From the NCBI GenBank assembly GCA_963662175.1, contig OY759217.1:46228108-46292107 (forward strand): a stretch of DNA of 64,000 nt. The letters are read 5' to 3'. Positions 28,970 to 39,200 of the stretch are shown one piece after another; position 1 is the stretch's first letter, and each line of letters begins with the position of its first letter. The DNA comes from Aradus depressus. Its lineage: Eukaryota; Arthropoda; Insecta; Hemiptera; Aradidae. The notes beneath the pieces are model-generated. The model saw only the letters and a program-made list of their open reading frames with translations, had not been told where the DNA came from and ran no database searches. A program made the translations under genes and the position numbers.

Positions 28970-29755
28970 TAGGGATGGGTATCGACCAACAAAGCATCGA
29001 TTAATGACAGACTATTATTTTAACAAATTAATCGATACACTTATTAATTGTTAGTTAAATAATCGATTAATCGATTAACATGCAGTGGCAGATAATTTAT
29101 CTTTTTTACTGGCAGGAGCCTCCGCCTCTTTCAGTTGTGCAGACCTCTCCAGGCCAATTTTGGGATGTTTGTGCTCCAGGTGGTTTTTTAAGTTGGTCGT
29201 GTTCCCACATGTTTTTATTTCAACTCCACAATGCCGACACTTAGCATGGTTATTCTCCTTCTCAAAATGCTGCCAAACCACACTTTTGGGAGGCATCTTC
29301 TTTTAACTAATAAAGTTAACTAATAAAAAAAAAGAACACCGAGTGGCACAAGGCGAACGCACAAACAAAAGTTAATACAATCAGTCAATCACAACTCACA
29401 AATGACAAAACACAAATGATTAGACATTAGAATTAGAAGTAGAACTATTAGAAGGTTACTTTTTACTTATCACCAGTTCACCACAGAGGCACTGTGTTGT
29501 ATCGATAGTCAATACGATAGTCTCCTCCAACTTTTTTAGGCGAGTTGCACTTCGGATGAATTATAATTAATTCATTTTTTTTTCTTCTGTGTTTCGGATG
29601 AGTTGTAATTTTAATTAAAAATTTAATAATCGTTAAATAATCATCGATTATCCGATTAATCAAACCCAGATGACATCGATTAAAAAAAAATTAAGATTAT
29701 TTTACCAAAACATCTATTTATTATACATTAATCGGTTAATCGATACCCATCCCTA
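28970..29755 (-). mobile_element. Non-autonomous hAT-like element with TIRs and 8-bp TSD
   Basis: The ends TAGGGATGGGTATCGA and TCGATACCCATCCCTA are inverse complements. CTATTTAG flanks both sides exactly (28962-28969 and 29756-29763), the 8-bp duplication typical of hAT. The interior is AT-rich with repeated 'atcgattaat' strings and one BED-finger frame. It is inserted in a SINE. Confidence 0.87.
29075..29296 (-). CDS. BED-type zinc finger protein, N-terminal part of a hAT transposase
   Basis: The 73-residue frame begins MPPKSVVWQHFEKENNHAKC. The BED finger is C-x2-C (KCRHCG) and H-x4-H (NHLEHKHP), with aromatic residues VWQHFEK before it. BED fingers bind the ends of hAT elements. The frame stops after a Lys/Ala-rich stretch; no RNase H-like catalytic domain or hAT dimerisation domain follows, so the element cannot move by itself. 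Confidence 0.75.
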   Translation of the reverse strand: MPPKSVVWQHFEKENNHAKCRHCGVEIKTCGNTTNLKNHLEHKHPKIGLERSAQLKEAEAPASKKDKLSATAC

Positions 29756-29763
29756 CTATTTAG

Positions 29764-29915
29764 GTTTCTGCGAATACCTGACATCGCAGGTCCCATCCGA
29801 AAGATGCCGTGCTCAAGGTTTTTTTCACCTCCCTGATAAACAAAACCTATGGGCCTCGGCCGGGTTTCAAACTCGCAATCTGAGCTACCTCTTGAGATTC
29901 CGACGCCTTCAAAAA
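29764..29915 (-). repeat. SINE family 1, 5' half (other side of the hAT insertion)
   Basis: It contains the inverse 'acctgacatcgcaggtc', 'catccgaaagatgccgtg' and the head with box B inverse 'gggtttcaaactcgcaatct'. With 28821-28961 it rebuilds one SINE. Confidence 0.8.
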
Positions 29916-29929
29916 AGGGGCAATCCGTA

Positions 29930-32070
29930 AGTATCGATCTTCAATCAATTTGGATAAGGAGGAGGGACTTAATGGGGGCTTAAATTCAAACAATAACAAT
30001 GAACATTTAATATGAAATTTTGTGGATAGATTCAGAAGTCTATAAGTAAGACATCTATATATTTTAAGTCAAATCACGGAAAGTAGAAGTGGGGTTTAAA
30101 AGGGAGAGTGGAAACTTAGTGTATTAGATAATATTGGAGCTGGACCGATGTGTGGAGTCAGTAACCTTGCGAAGGTGTAAGTGGTCTGGAGGCAGGTAGA
30201 CTATATTTGGTGAGGTGTTCCATTTATCAATAGTTCCCATCTCGTCACACCTGTTTGGGAGCCTGCTTCAAGAAATACCAGTTCACAAGATGGCTACAAC
30301 ATTTAATTTGACGTACAACTCATCTCATTTAGATTATCAAGATAAGTTAAAACAAATGTACTGTCATTAGCAGTCATAATGATGTTTTAATTGTACCAAT
30401 AGAGATGCGGTCTTCTTTTTATCTTACAAAAATTGTACGAGTTCTTGTTGCGGAAATCACCAATATCATTAGTGATGTCTTTGAACGATAGGCAGAGCTT
30501 GGAATCTGTACAGGAATCCTGTTTACCAAACAGAGGGATATATTATTTTTATTTTCCTCTTCTTTATCTCTGGTATACAGGAAAATAACATCATATAATG
30601 ACAAAGGCCTCGAGCTCTCTCACGCGAAGGCTCTCTCACCTCCGCATTTTGTTGAAACTTTTACCTTTTAACCTAAGAGCAAGAACATCATTTTGGTGAA
30701 TCATTTTATTAAAATGTCCATTATGCTTAATTTATTTGATCTACTGAGATGTCAAAAAAAAGCACGTCTACCACACAAGGAGCGTCATCTATTTGGCGGC
30801 CTTATTATTTACTATAAGAATTAAGCTTTTTCATAGTTTTTAGGAAATCTATTGATCATATGGAAAAAAATATATTTAATCAAAATTAAATACCATAATA
30901 TTTTCTACAAAAAAGGTTCTATTCACTTTTTGGAGAAACCAATCTTTTCGGAGCAAATGCAGTACGTACGTAAATGATATGCTCATTTCGGGTATTATCA
31001 AACTAAAACTAATATCAAACAAGATAAGGAAGTCATATTACAATAAAATTTAGTCAAATCAATTACATTAAAAATAATCTTGCAATAAGAAATTATGTAA
31101 ATACATGTAGTATATAATGTAAAATAATGTATATATAAAAAAATAAATAAATAACCTCCCCACCAAATTAATGAAAAAAAATGTAAATTGATGATTTAAT
31201 CAAGACACCAAAACCGGACTTTTTTTTAAACCCCAAAATTTTATTGTGTCGGGTTTTTTTAAAATTACTTGATTGTATCTTATACATACAAGGTTATTAC
31301 TATTGTAAGTATATGTTAACAAGGTCCTGAAGAATGAACGCTAAGTACTGAAAGGCTGGCAGTTTGTTTTATCGACCACAATCCTGATCTCTCCTCTCCT
31401 CTATGTAATATAACACGTCAAATTGCCGACTATAAACTACAACTCCCATGAAATGTTGATGAAGATTCCCGTTTTGTCGGTCAGCACGCTCGAAGTAGAT
31501 AGGTTTGTATTTTCTAACTGAACCGGCTGTCAATGCACGCAATGAACTAATCGTTCGGACATGCTCCGTTTTCCCATGAACCTCCCCCCAGCCTCGTCCA
31601 ACTTGCTCGTTTCCGGGAACTCCAAACAGATCCCCACCTGCGGACATTGCATTCACAGACCCATCCGAGATAGATCCGGTACTAATCCATTATTTGACTC
31701 ATCCAACAGAGGTTTAACCCTATCGTTACATGGACCAACAATCCAATTGAAGACAATTCATTTAAAGTACCTATATAATTTATCATTTTTGCGATTGTTT
31801 TATTATGATTTTATTAATTGCATTATTATCATTATAATTTTGTCCATAGTTTGTTCCTTTATTCTTTTTTAGTTTGAGTTTTTTATTTATTTTTTTAATT
31901 TATATTTTCTATTGTTACTTTTCATTTCATTCATCTATTTATTTTTTACATTTGTTGTTATTTTTTTTTTCTCTCTTTTCTACATCTTACACATGAAGAG
32001 ACGTAAGAGCGTCCCAAAATATCATTGTGAAAAACACACTTCCGGATTTACAAAAAATATACTACTGTAT
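29930..32070. other. Mostly unrecognised AT-rich DNA
   Basis: A weak family A relic is possible at 29935-30090. At 31325-31372 'ggtcctgaagaatga...ctgaaaggctggcag' resembles the hammerhead-like foldback family. The patch 31369-31700 is GC-richer, with open frames but no recognised motif. Confidence 0.35.
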
Positions 32071-32074
32071 TTAT

Positions 32075-32388
32075 GGAGCGCCGGTAGCTCAGTGGTATGC
32101 GTGCTTGCTTACTGAGCTCAAGATCGCGGGCTCGAAACCCGGAAGGTGAAAAACCTTAAGCACGCCGTCCTTCGAATGGGACGTTAAACGATGGTCCCGA
32201 GCCTGTACGATGTAAAGTACTCGTTAAAGACCCCTATCCTAGGTGAATAAAAATTTAGGGGAGACAAAATTTAGGGCTCCCACAGTAGACTCGGGCTCAT
32301 GTCCACCAGAGTGACGAAAGAGCGCCCTGGTATTGGGCGATATGACCTTTTAGTTAAAGCCCGGGCATGAGTCATAATAACTAACAAC
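32075..32388 (+). repeat. SINE family 1, nearly full length
   Basis: Head GGAGCGCCGGTAGCTCAGTG, box B GGCTCGAAACCC, a short deletion after the head, then a full body to 'catgagtcataataactaac'. Confidence 0.9.
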
Positions 32389-32399
32389 TGGTTTAACGG

Positions 32400-32550
32400 A
32401 AATATATATTAAATTGTGTTCATTGACACATAAACAGACATTTAGTTTTTTTTGCCATTTTCGGTTTTTCAGGGGCCCGAAAAATTGATATATTGAATAC
32501 TCAGCACCGAATTTTCGAGCGGCTATATAAGTTACCCTATACTAGATATA
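32400..32550 (-). repeat. Dispersed repeat family A, 5'-end fragment
   Basis: Inverse blocks 'acacataaacagacatttag' and 'gaattttcgagcggctatat' ending 'gttaccctatac' match the family's beginning. Confidence 0.55.
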
Positions 32551-32559
32551 AACCATCGT

Positions 32560-33018
32560 AATAGGCGGGGAAGCAGAAAGGGAGTGAAAGGCGTGCTGAC
32601 TGACTGGTTGCCATTGTGACGAGGTACGACTGTCATTGCAGAAGTGAGCCTTCCAGATTGGACCTTTTGTGTTATGTCTTCCCAGGGTTAAAGACCTTCC
32701 TTCAAGATGTCAGCCACTCCAGGCAGTAGCTACTTTTGGCAAAGAGCTCCATCTCAGTCATTTTAAATATCTAACGAAGAGAAACTTCATTGTTCAGTAA
32801 TCATTTTATATTCACATTGTCTAATGATCTACTGAAAAGTTATCATAATATATTTTAATATATATATACTCAGTTGGTTGAGAGGTTAACCACAGCTTGG
32901 ATCGAAATAAACCCTCACAGCTTCCACTCACTCTAATTGCCAAATAATTCAAAAAGATAATGTAGTAAAGCCACTGTTTTTCTTAAAATCTTACTATTTA
33001 ATTGCTGCCAATGCTCTT
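32560..33018. other. No supported feature
   Basis: A moderately GC-rich patch (32570-32760) has no long frame or repeat match that I can name. Confidence 0.35.
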
Positions 33019-33640
33019 GAGGGCGCTGGTAGCTCGAAGCTACCGTGGTAGCCTACAGAACTCAAGATCAAAACCAAGGCTCTTACAAGGAGCATACGTG
33101 TACTGGGTGAGCATTCGGATTCGAATCGAGGGAGCATGTTTTTAAAAAGTCCGCGTTTGCTCCTTTCCAAATAATTTTGTTTTCTGCAAGCATCGCCTTT
33201 TCATTTTTTTCTCTTTTAAAGTGTTGATTATAATAAAACTAAAGTAAGCAACAGCTAGTTTGATCCGTACCGTGACGGTGGCGGATGAAGACTGGACTTC
33301 AAATTGCCCCGAATAGGTGGCTCAGCGCTCATTCGGGGCGTCTAGTTGTCCGGACCGTTCGCCTCCGTACCCCCGAACCTCTTGCTCAAGTGAGTACTCA
33401 GCTTTAGTTTTTTTTTTATCAGGGAGATAAGGGACGTTAAGCGATGGTCCCGTACCTGTGCGATATCAGGTGCTCGTTAAAGGTAACCTAGGTGAATGAA
33501 CCTGGGTAGGAAAAATTCAGGCCTTCGACAGTAGAGTTGGGTACATGTCCACCAGAGCGACGAAAGAGCTCTCTGGTAGTAGGTACCGCCTACCTCATAG
33601 TTGAAGCCCGGGTATAAGACAATATTTAACTAACTTTGTT
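33019..33640 (+). repeat. SINE family 1 broken into head (33019-33090) and body (33415-33640)
   Basis: The head 'gagggcgctggtagctcgaa' is degenerate. The body from 'tatcagggagataagggacg' to 'agttgaagcccgggtataag' follows after about 320 bp of unrelated, GC-richer sequence (33240-33400). This could be one SINE with an insertion or two fragments. Confidence 0.65.
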
Positions 33641-33756
33641 CTATCTGTTTAAAAAGTGAAACCAAAAATACTAAAATAACAATTTCATAGTTCAAGATGG
33701 TTGATGCACTTGAATGCCTTCACCCAAATTGAGGACCTCGGCCGGGTTCCGAGAAC

Positions 33757-34230
33757 TGAAATGAAAAATAATCTTTATTCTGGGACATACGTCCCCTAAG
33801 AATAATAACATAAAGAATAAGCAGGAGTATACAAGTATCAACCAATTGAGAAGAATAAAAATAAAAGAAAATATGTCTCTAGGAATAAATATTAAATGTT
33901 AAAAACAGGCAATGAGTAGAACAATATAATAAACTAGTGAAAAATCATAACGAGAAATGAAAAATAAAAATTAGAAAAACAAATAAGAATAATAATGTGA
34001 AACTTGATAACAATAATAACTTGTATATGAATGAACGGTAAAAAACTGGAAACAGAAGAGTAACAATCTGTCCAGTGGAGAGAGAGACTTATAGGAAGAC
34101 GAGAACTATCTCATAGGAGCCCGCCTTAGGAATCAGAGGTTTGTTGAGTTAGGAGATAATAGAAAAGTAGGGACTTAAATGAAAGAATAAAATAAAACTG
34201 CAGAGGATTAAATCAATGTAGGCAAGGTAA
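33757..34230. repeat. A-rich dispersed repeat, second copy
   Basis: 'gaaatgaaaaataatcttta' then 'ttctgggacatacgtcccc' matches the start of 27232-28010; the A-rich body also resembles it. Confidence 0.5.
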
Positions 34231-34254
34231 CTATCCCTGTGATACCAGTGTCTC

Positions 34255-34456
34255 TACATAAAAACTATAGAAACTGTCGACGTAACGAATGTATTGACAC
34301 ATTCAGAGGGTCAACACATATTAGTTCTTTACGAAATTATCTGGAGAGAAGAAGGGTGTCAGACGGGTGTTCAACTCAAAAATAATGGCTGCCGATGTAA
34401 TGAATGTATCGACATGAAGCCAGTATATAAAATTCAAAACACCATAAGGACGACAC
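34255..34456 (+). repeat. Dispersed repeat family A fragment
   Basis: Two copies of the 'taacgaatgtattgacac' / 'taatgaatgtatcgacatga' block, then 'accataaggacgacacctac'. It ends at a mariner-like terminus. Confidence 0.6.
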
Positions 34457-34458
34457 CT

Positions 34459-34506
34459 ACGAGGTGTGTTCAAAAAGTAACGGGAATTTTGTAATTTCGC
34501 GGGTTG
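34459..34506 (+). mobile_element. Mariner-like terminal inverted repeat scrap
   Basis: 'acgaggtgtgttcaaaaagt' followed by 'aacgggaattttgtaattt' has the form of mariner-family ends. No transposase is attached here. Confidence 0.5.
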
Positions 34507-34519
34507 TATAAAGAGGCGT

Positions 34520-35325
34520 ATAGACACGCGAGCAACGAGCCGAACATTAGTCAGTGCGCATGCCTGGGGAATAGTGCGCAGGCGCTCGACGAACAAGGGA
34601 GGCTCGGGGTCTGCTCCACCTGTTGTCGGTTTTTTGACGAACCATCAAAGGAATGTTCGGCTCGGGCTGCGGTGTGTGTGGACTGGTACCAAGCCGAACC
34701 GTCCCGACTTGACCCGAGCACTGTTGTTTATAACCAATATTATAACCTTCTCAAATATTTAGGTTTTTGGAAGTGCACGTTCTTTTTTTTTTTTTTTTTA
34801 ATTAAATATATATTTAAATATTAGTCAATAAATTATATTTTATTATGGCTTCTGAAGAATTGTCTCAGGAGCTTCAAATTCAGTTTGCTCAGGCTATGAG
34901 ACAGTACCCAGTCATATGGGATTTAAAACACAAATTACATTTTAATAAAATAAAGAGATTGGATGCTTGGGAGGAATTATTCAAATACTTTTCCTAAAAA
35001 AGTGTTCATTTTAAACAATTTACATGTAAAAATAAATTACGTATCATAATAAATTCGTATCCGTATTAATTGTACTACAAATATGTAAATTACGTAAGTA
35101 GCTACCTACCTTGAGCATTTTCTGATTGAAGATTTTGAATAGTAATAAAATGATATACAAATAAACGTAACTATGTTATCTGCAGGTTAACTTGTGCAGG
35201 TTATGTTCGTTAGTATGGTTGTGGAGCATCCAAATGCTCGGCTCGTCTCTGTTCGGCATGGAGTGTGTTCGTTGAAAACTGAAAACGAGCCGAACAGTGC
35301 TCGGTTCGTTGCTCGCATGTCTGTA
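34520..35325 (+). mobile_element. TIR-bounded element with a MADF gene (PIF/Harbinger-like candidate)
   Basis: The ends 'tatagacacgcgagcaacga' and (inverse) 'tacagacatgcgagcaacga' agree at about 25 of 30 positions over the 30-bp ends. The motif GAGCCGAAC or its inverse recurs at least seven times near the two ends, like subterminal transposase sites. The interior encodes a MADF domain, a usual partner gene of PIF/Harbinger elements. No DDE nuclease is present. Confidence 0.55.
34845..34997 (+). CDS. Short MADF-domain protein
   Basis: The 50-residue frame starts MASEELSQELQIQFAQAMRQ and continues YPVIWDLKHKLHFNKIKRLD then AWEELFKYFS. The 'I.F...M..YP.IWD.......K.....AW.EL' pattern is the first two-thirds of a MADF (Adf-1-like Myb/SANT) DNA-binding domain. 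A full MADF domain is about 85 residues, so this is a truncated protein or the first exon of a longer one. It sits inside a TIR-bounded element and probably belongs to it. Confidence 0.6.
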   Translation: MASEELSQELQIQFAQAMRQYPVIWDLKHKLHFNKIKRLDAWEELFKYFS

Positions 35326-35339
35326 CTAGCCTTTAGTCC

Positions 35340-36195
35340 GGTTGTTGTTGTTTTGGTAAACATGTCTAAGAAGTATCTGTCCATTGTTAGCCAAACCGGA
35401 TGTTTAGTCTGCTGTCAGCTGTCAAAGAGGTTACATGTGTTTTGGTAACCTAATAACTTTAGATGTAATCAATGTTCGACTTGACATTTAGAATGAAGAT
35501 TTATAAGTCCCTGTGTAAGTCAACTATTGATTGAAATGTTCCAATGGTTTTACAAGGGAGCGAACATTTAAATTCACACTTTTTTTTTTTTTAAATTGTA
35601 CATTTACATATTTTGTGCAAAACACTGTTTTTCTATTAAGCCCTACTGTTGCTCCAAATCTGAATTCAGAACAGGGCATCTATTGAAATTGTAATACTGG
35701 AAGTAGACAAATTCCGTCTCGAGTTGCAGAAGAAAAAAACTGGGTGGCTAAGTGGTTAGAATGGGAGAAGGGGAGCCACGAATCCAGGCTGAATGAGGCT
35801 CCAAAGTGGTTCCTTCTCTTTCTTCTCACCGTTTGTTCTTTCATTCTTTCTATTTTCACGTCCCAGACAGAGCTGAAATTGAATTAGAGAACTTTGCCAG
35901 AAAGGGGAAAGACAGAAAAAAAATTGACAGAAATAAAACACAAGGGAGAAAAAAATAAGAAAAAATATCGGGTAAAAAAAAACTAGAATGTTTTCAGTGT
36001 CTGAGTGTGATTCCTGAACCCTGAGCCTACCAGACCACTTCCTACGTCGAAGTATATAGTGTACTTCGTAGCTCAGAAGTGGCTTAAAACTTACTTAATC
36101 TTACATTTTGAGTTGAGGAATATTTATAAACTACAACTACGAATAAACACTATTTATGAAATGTACGAAAGTTGCTAATGCTAAAAAGAGCTGTG
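35340..36195. other. Non-coding DNA before the minisatellite; nothing recognised
   Basis: Short open frames show no known motif. There is a purine-rich stretch at 35755-35980. Confidence 0.35.
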
Positions 36196-36232
36196 ATAAT
36201 GAGAATAATGTTATTGTAAAATTAAAATAATT
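36196..36232. repeat. Left 37-bp direct repeat flanking the minisatellite
   Basis: It is identical to 42403-42439 ('ataatgagaataatgttatt...'). The match continues for a few more bases after one C/G difference. Confidence 0.9.
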
Positions 36233-36244
36233 CAATAATCTATT

Positions 36245-39200
36245 TAATAAAAATGACCACTTTTTGAGGTTTGACCACTTTCAATGCTTTGACCCCTTTT
36301 TGAGGTTTGACCACTTTCAATGCTTTGACCCCTTTTTGAGGTTTGACCACTTTCAATGCTTTGACCCCTTTTTGAGGTTTGACCACTTTCAATGCTTTGA
36401 CCCCTTTTTGAGGTTTGACCACTTTCAATGCTTTGACCCCTTTTTGAGGTTTGACCACTTTTAAGGTTTGACCACTTTCAATGGTTTGACCACTTTTGAG
36501 GTTTGACCACTTTCAATGGTTTGACCACTTTTTGAGGTTTGACCACTTTCAATGGTTTGACCACTTTTTGAGGTTTGACTACTTTTAAGGTTTGACCACT
36601 TTCAATGGTTTGACCACTTTCGATGGTTTGACCACTTTTTGAGGTTTGACCACTTTCAATGGTTTGACCACTATTTGAGGTTTGACCACTTTCAATGGTT
36701 TGACCACTTTCGATGGTTTGACCACATTTTGAGGGTTGACCACTTTCAATGGTTTGACCACTTTTTGAGGTTTGACCACTTTCAATGGTTTGACCACTTT
36801 CGATGGTTAGAGCACTTTTGAGGTTTGACCACTTTTGAGGTTTGACCACTTTCGATGGTTTGACCACTTTTTGAGGTTTGACCACTTTTTGAGGTTTGAC
36901 CACTATTTGAGGTTTGACCACTTCCAATGGTTTGACCACTTTTGAGGTTTGACCACTTTCGATGGTTTGACCACTTTCTATGGTTTGACCACTTTCGATG
37001 GTTTGACCACTTTCTATGGTTTGACCACTTTTTGAGGTTTGACCACTTTTTGAGGTTTGACCACTTTTTAGGTTTGACCACTTTTGAGGTTTGACCACTT
37101 TCAATGGTTTGACCATTTTTTGAGGTTTGACCACTTTCAATGGTTTGACCACTTTTTGAGGTTTGACCACTTTCAATGGTTTGACCACTTTCGATGGTTT
37201 GACCCCTTTTTGATATTTGACCACTTTCAATGGTTTGACCACTTTCGATGGTTTGACCACTTTCGATGGTTTGACCACTATTTGAGGTTTGACCACTTTC
37301 AATGGTTTGACCACTTTCGATGGTTTGACCACATTTTGACGTTTGACCACTTTCGATGGTTTGACCACATTTTGAGGTTTGACCACTTTCGATGGTTTGA
37401 CCACTTTTTGAGGTTTGACCACTTTCAATGGTTTGACCACTTTCGATGGTTTGACCACATTTTGAGGTTTGACCACTTTCGATGGTTTGACCACATTTTG
37501 AGGTTTGACCACTTTCGATGGTTTGACCACTTTTTGAGGTTTGACCACTTTCAATGGTTTGACTACTATTTGAGGTTTGACCACTTTCAATGGTTTGAAC
37601 ACTTTTGAGGTTTGACCACTTTTTGAGGTTTGAACACTATTTGAGGTTTGAACACTATTTGAAGTTTGACCACTTTCAATGGTTTGACCACTTTCAATGC
37701 TTTGACCCCTTTTTGAGGTTTGACCACTTTCAATGCTTTGACCCCTTTTTGAGGTTTGACCACTTTCAATGCTTTGACCCCTTTTTGAGGTTTGACCACT
37801 TTCAATGGTTTGACCACTTTCAATGGTTTGACCACTTTTTGAGGTTTGACCACTTTCAATGGTTTGACCACTTTTTGAGGTTTGACTACTTTTAAGGTTT
37901 GACCACTTTCAATGGTTTGACCACTTTCGATGGTTTGACCACTTTTTGAGGTTTGACCACTTTCAATGGTTTGACCACTTTCGATGGTTTGACCACATTT
38001 TGAGGGTTGACCACTTTCAATGGTTTGACCACTTTCAATGATTTGACCACTTTCGATGGTTTGAGCACTTTTGAGGTTTGACCACTTTTGAGGTTTGACC
38101 ACTTTCGATGGTTTGACCACTTTTTGAGGTTTGACCACTTTTTGAGGTTTGACCACTATTTGAGGTTTGACCACTTTCAATGGTTTGACCACTTTTTGAG
38201 GTTTGAACACTATTTGAGGTTTGACCACTTTCAATGGTTTGACCACTTTTGAGGTTTGATCACTTTCGATGGTTTGACCACTTTTGAGGTTTGACCACTA
38301 TTTGAGGTTTGAACACTTTCAATGGTTTGACCACTTTTGAGGTTTGACCACTTTCAATGGTTTGACCACTTTTTGAGGTTTGACCACTTTCAATGGTTTG
38401 ACCACTTTCGATGGTTTGACCACTTTCGATGGTTTGACCCCTTTTTGATATTTGACCTCTTTCAATGGTTTGACCACTTTCGATGGTTTGACCACTTTCG
38501 ATGGTTTGACCACTATTTGAGGTTTGACCACTTTCAATGGTTTGACCACTTTTTGAGGTTTGACCACTTTCAATGGTTTGACCACTTTCAATGGTTTGAC
38601 CACTTTCGATGGTTTGACCACTTTCTATGGTTTGACCACTTTTTGAGGTTTGACCACTTTTTGAGGTTTGACCACTTTTTAGGTTTGACCACTTTTGAGG
38701 TTTGACCACTTTCAATGGTTTGACCATTTTTTGAGGTTTGACCACTTTCAATGGTTTGACCACTTTTTGAGGTTTGACCACTTTCGATGGTTTGACCACT
38801 TTTTGAGGTTTGACCACTTTCAATGGTTTGACCACTTTCGATGGTTTGACCACATTTTGAGGTTTGACCACTTTCGATGGTTTGACCACTTTTTGAGGTT
38901 TGACCACTTTCGAGGTTTGACCACTTTTTGAGGTTTGACTACTTTTAATGTTTGACCACTTTCAATGGTTTGACCACTTTCGATGGTTTGACCACTTTTT
39001 GAGGTTTGACCACTTTCAATGCTTTGACCCCTTTTTGAGGTTTGACCACTTTCAATGCTTTGGCCCCTTTTTGAGGTTTGACCACTTTCAATGCTTTGAC
39101 CCCTTTTTGAGGTTTGACCACTTTCAATGCTTTGACCCCTTTTTGAGGTTTGACCACTTTCAATGCTTTGACCCCTTTTTGAGGTTTGACCACTTTTAAG

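Noticed and set aside
31369..31872. Penelope-like protein linker in a GC-richer patch (CGHCIHRPIRDRSG)
   Set aside because: The resemblance to the Cys-containing linker of Penelope proteins is too short, and no RT or nuclease is nearby.
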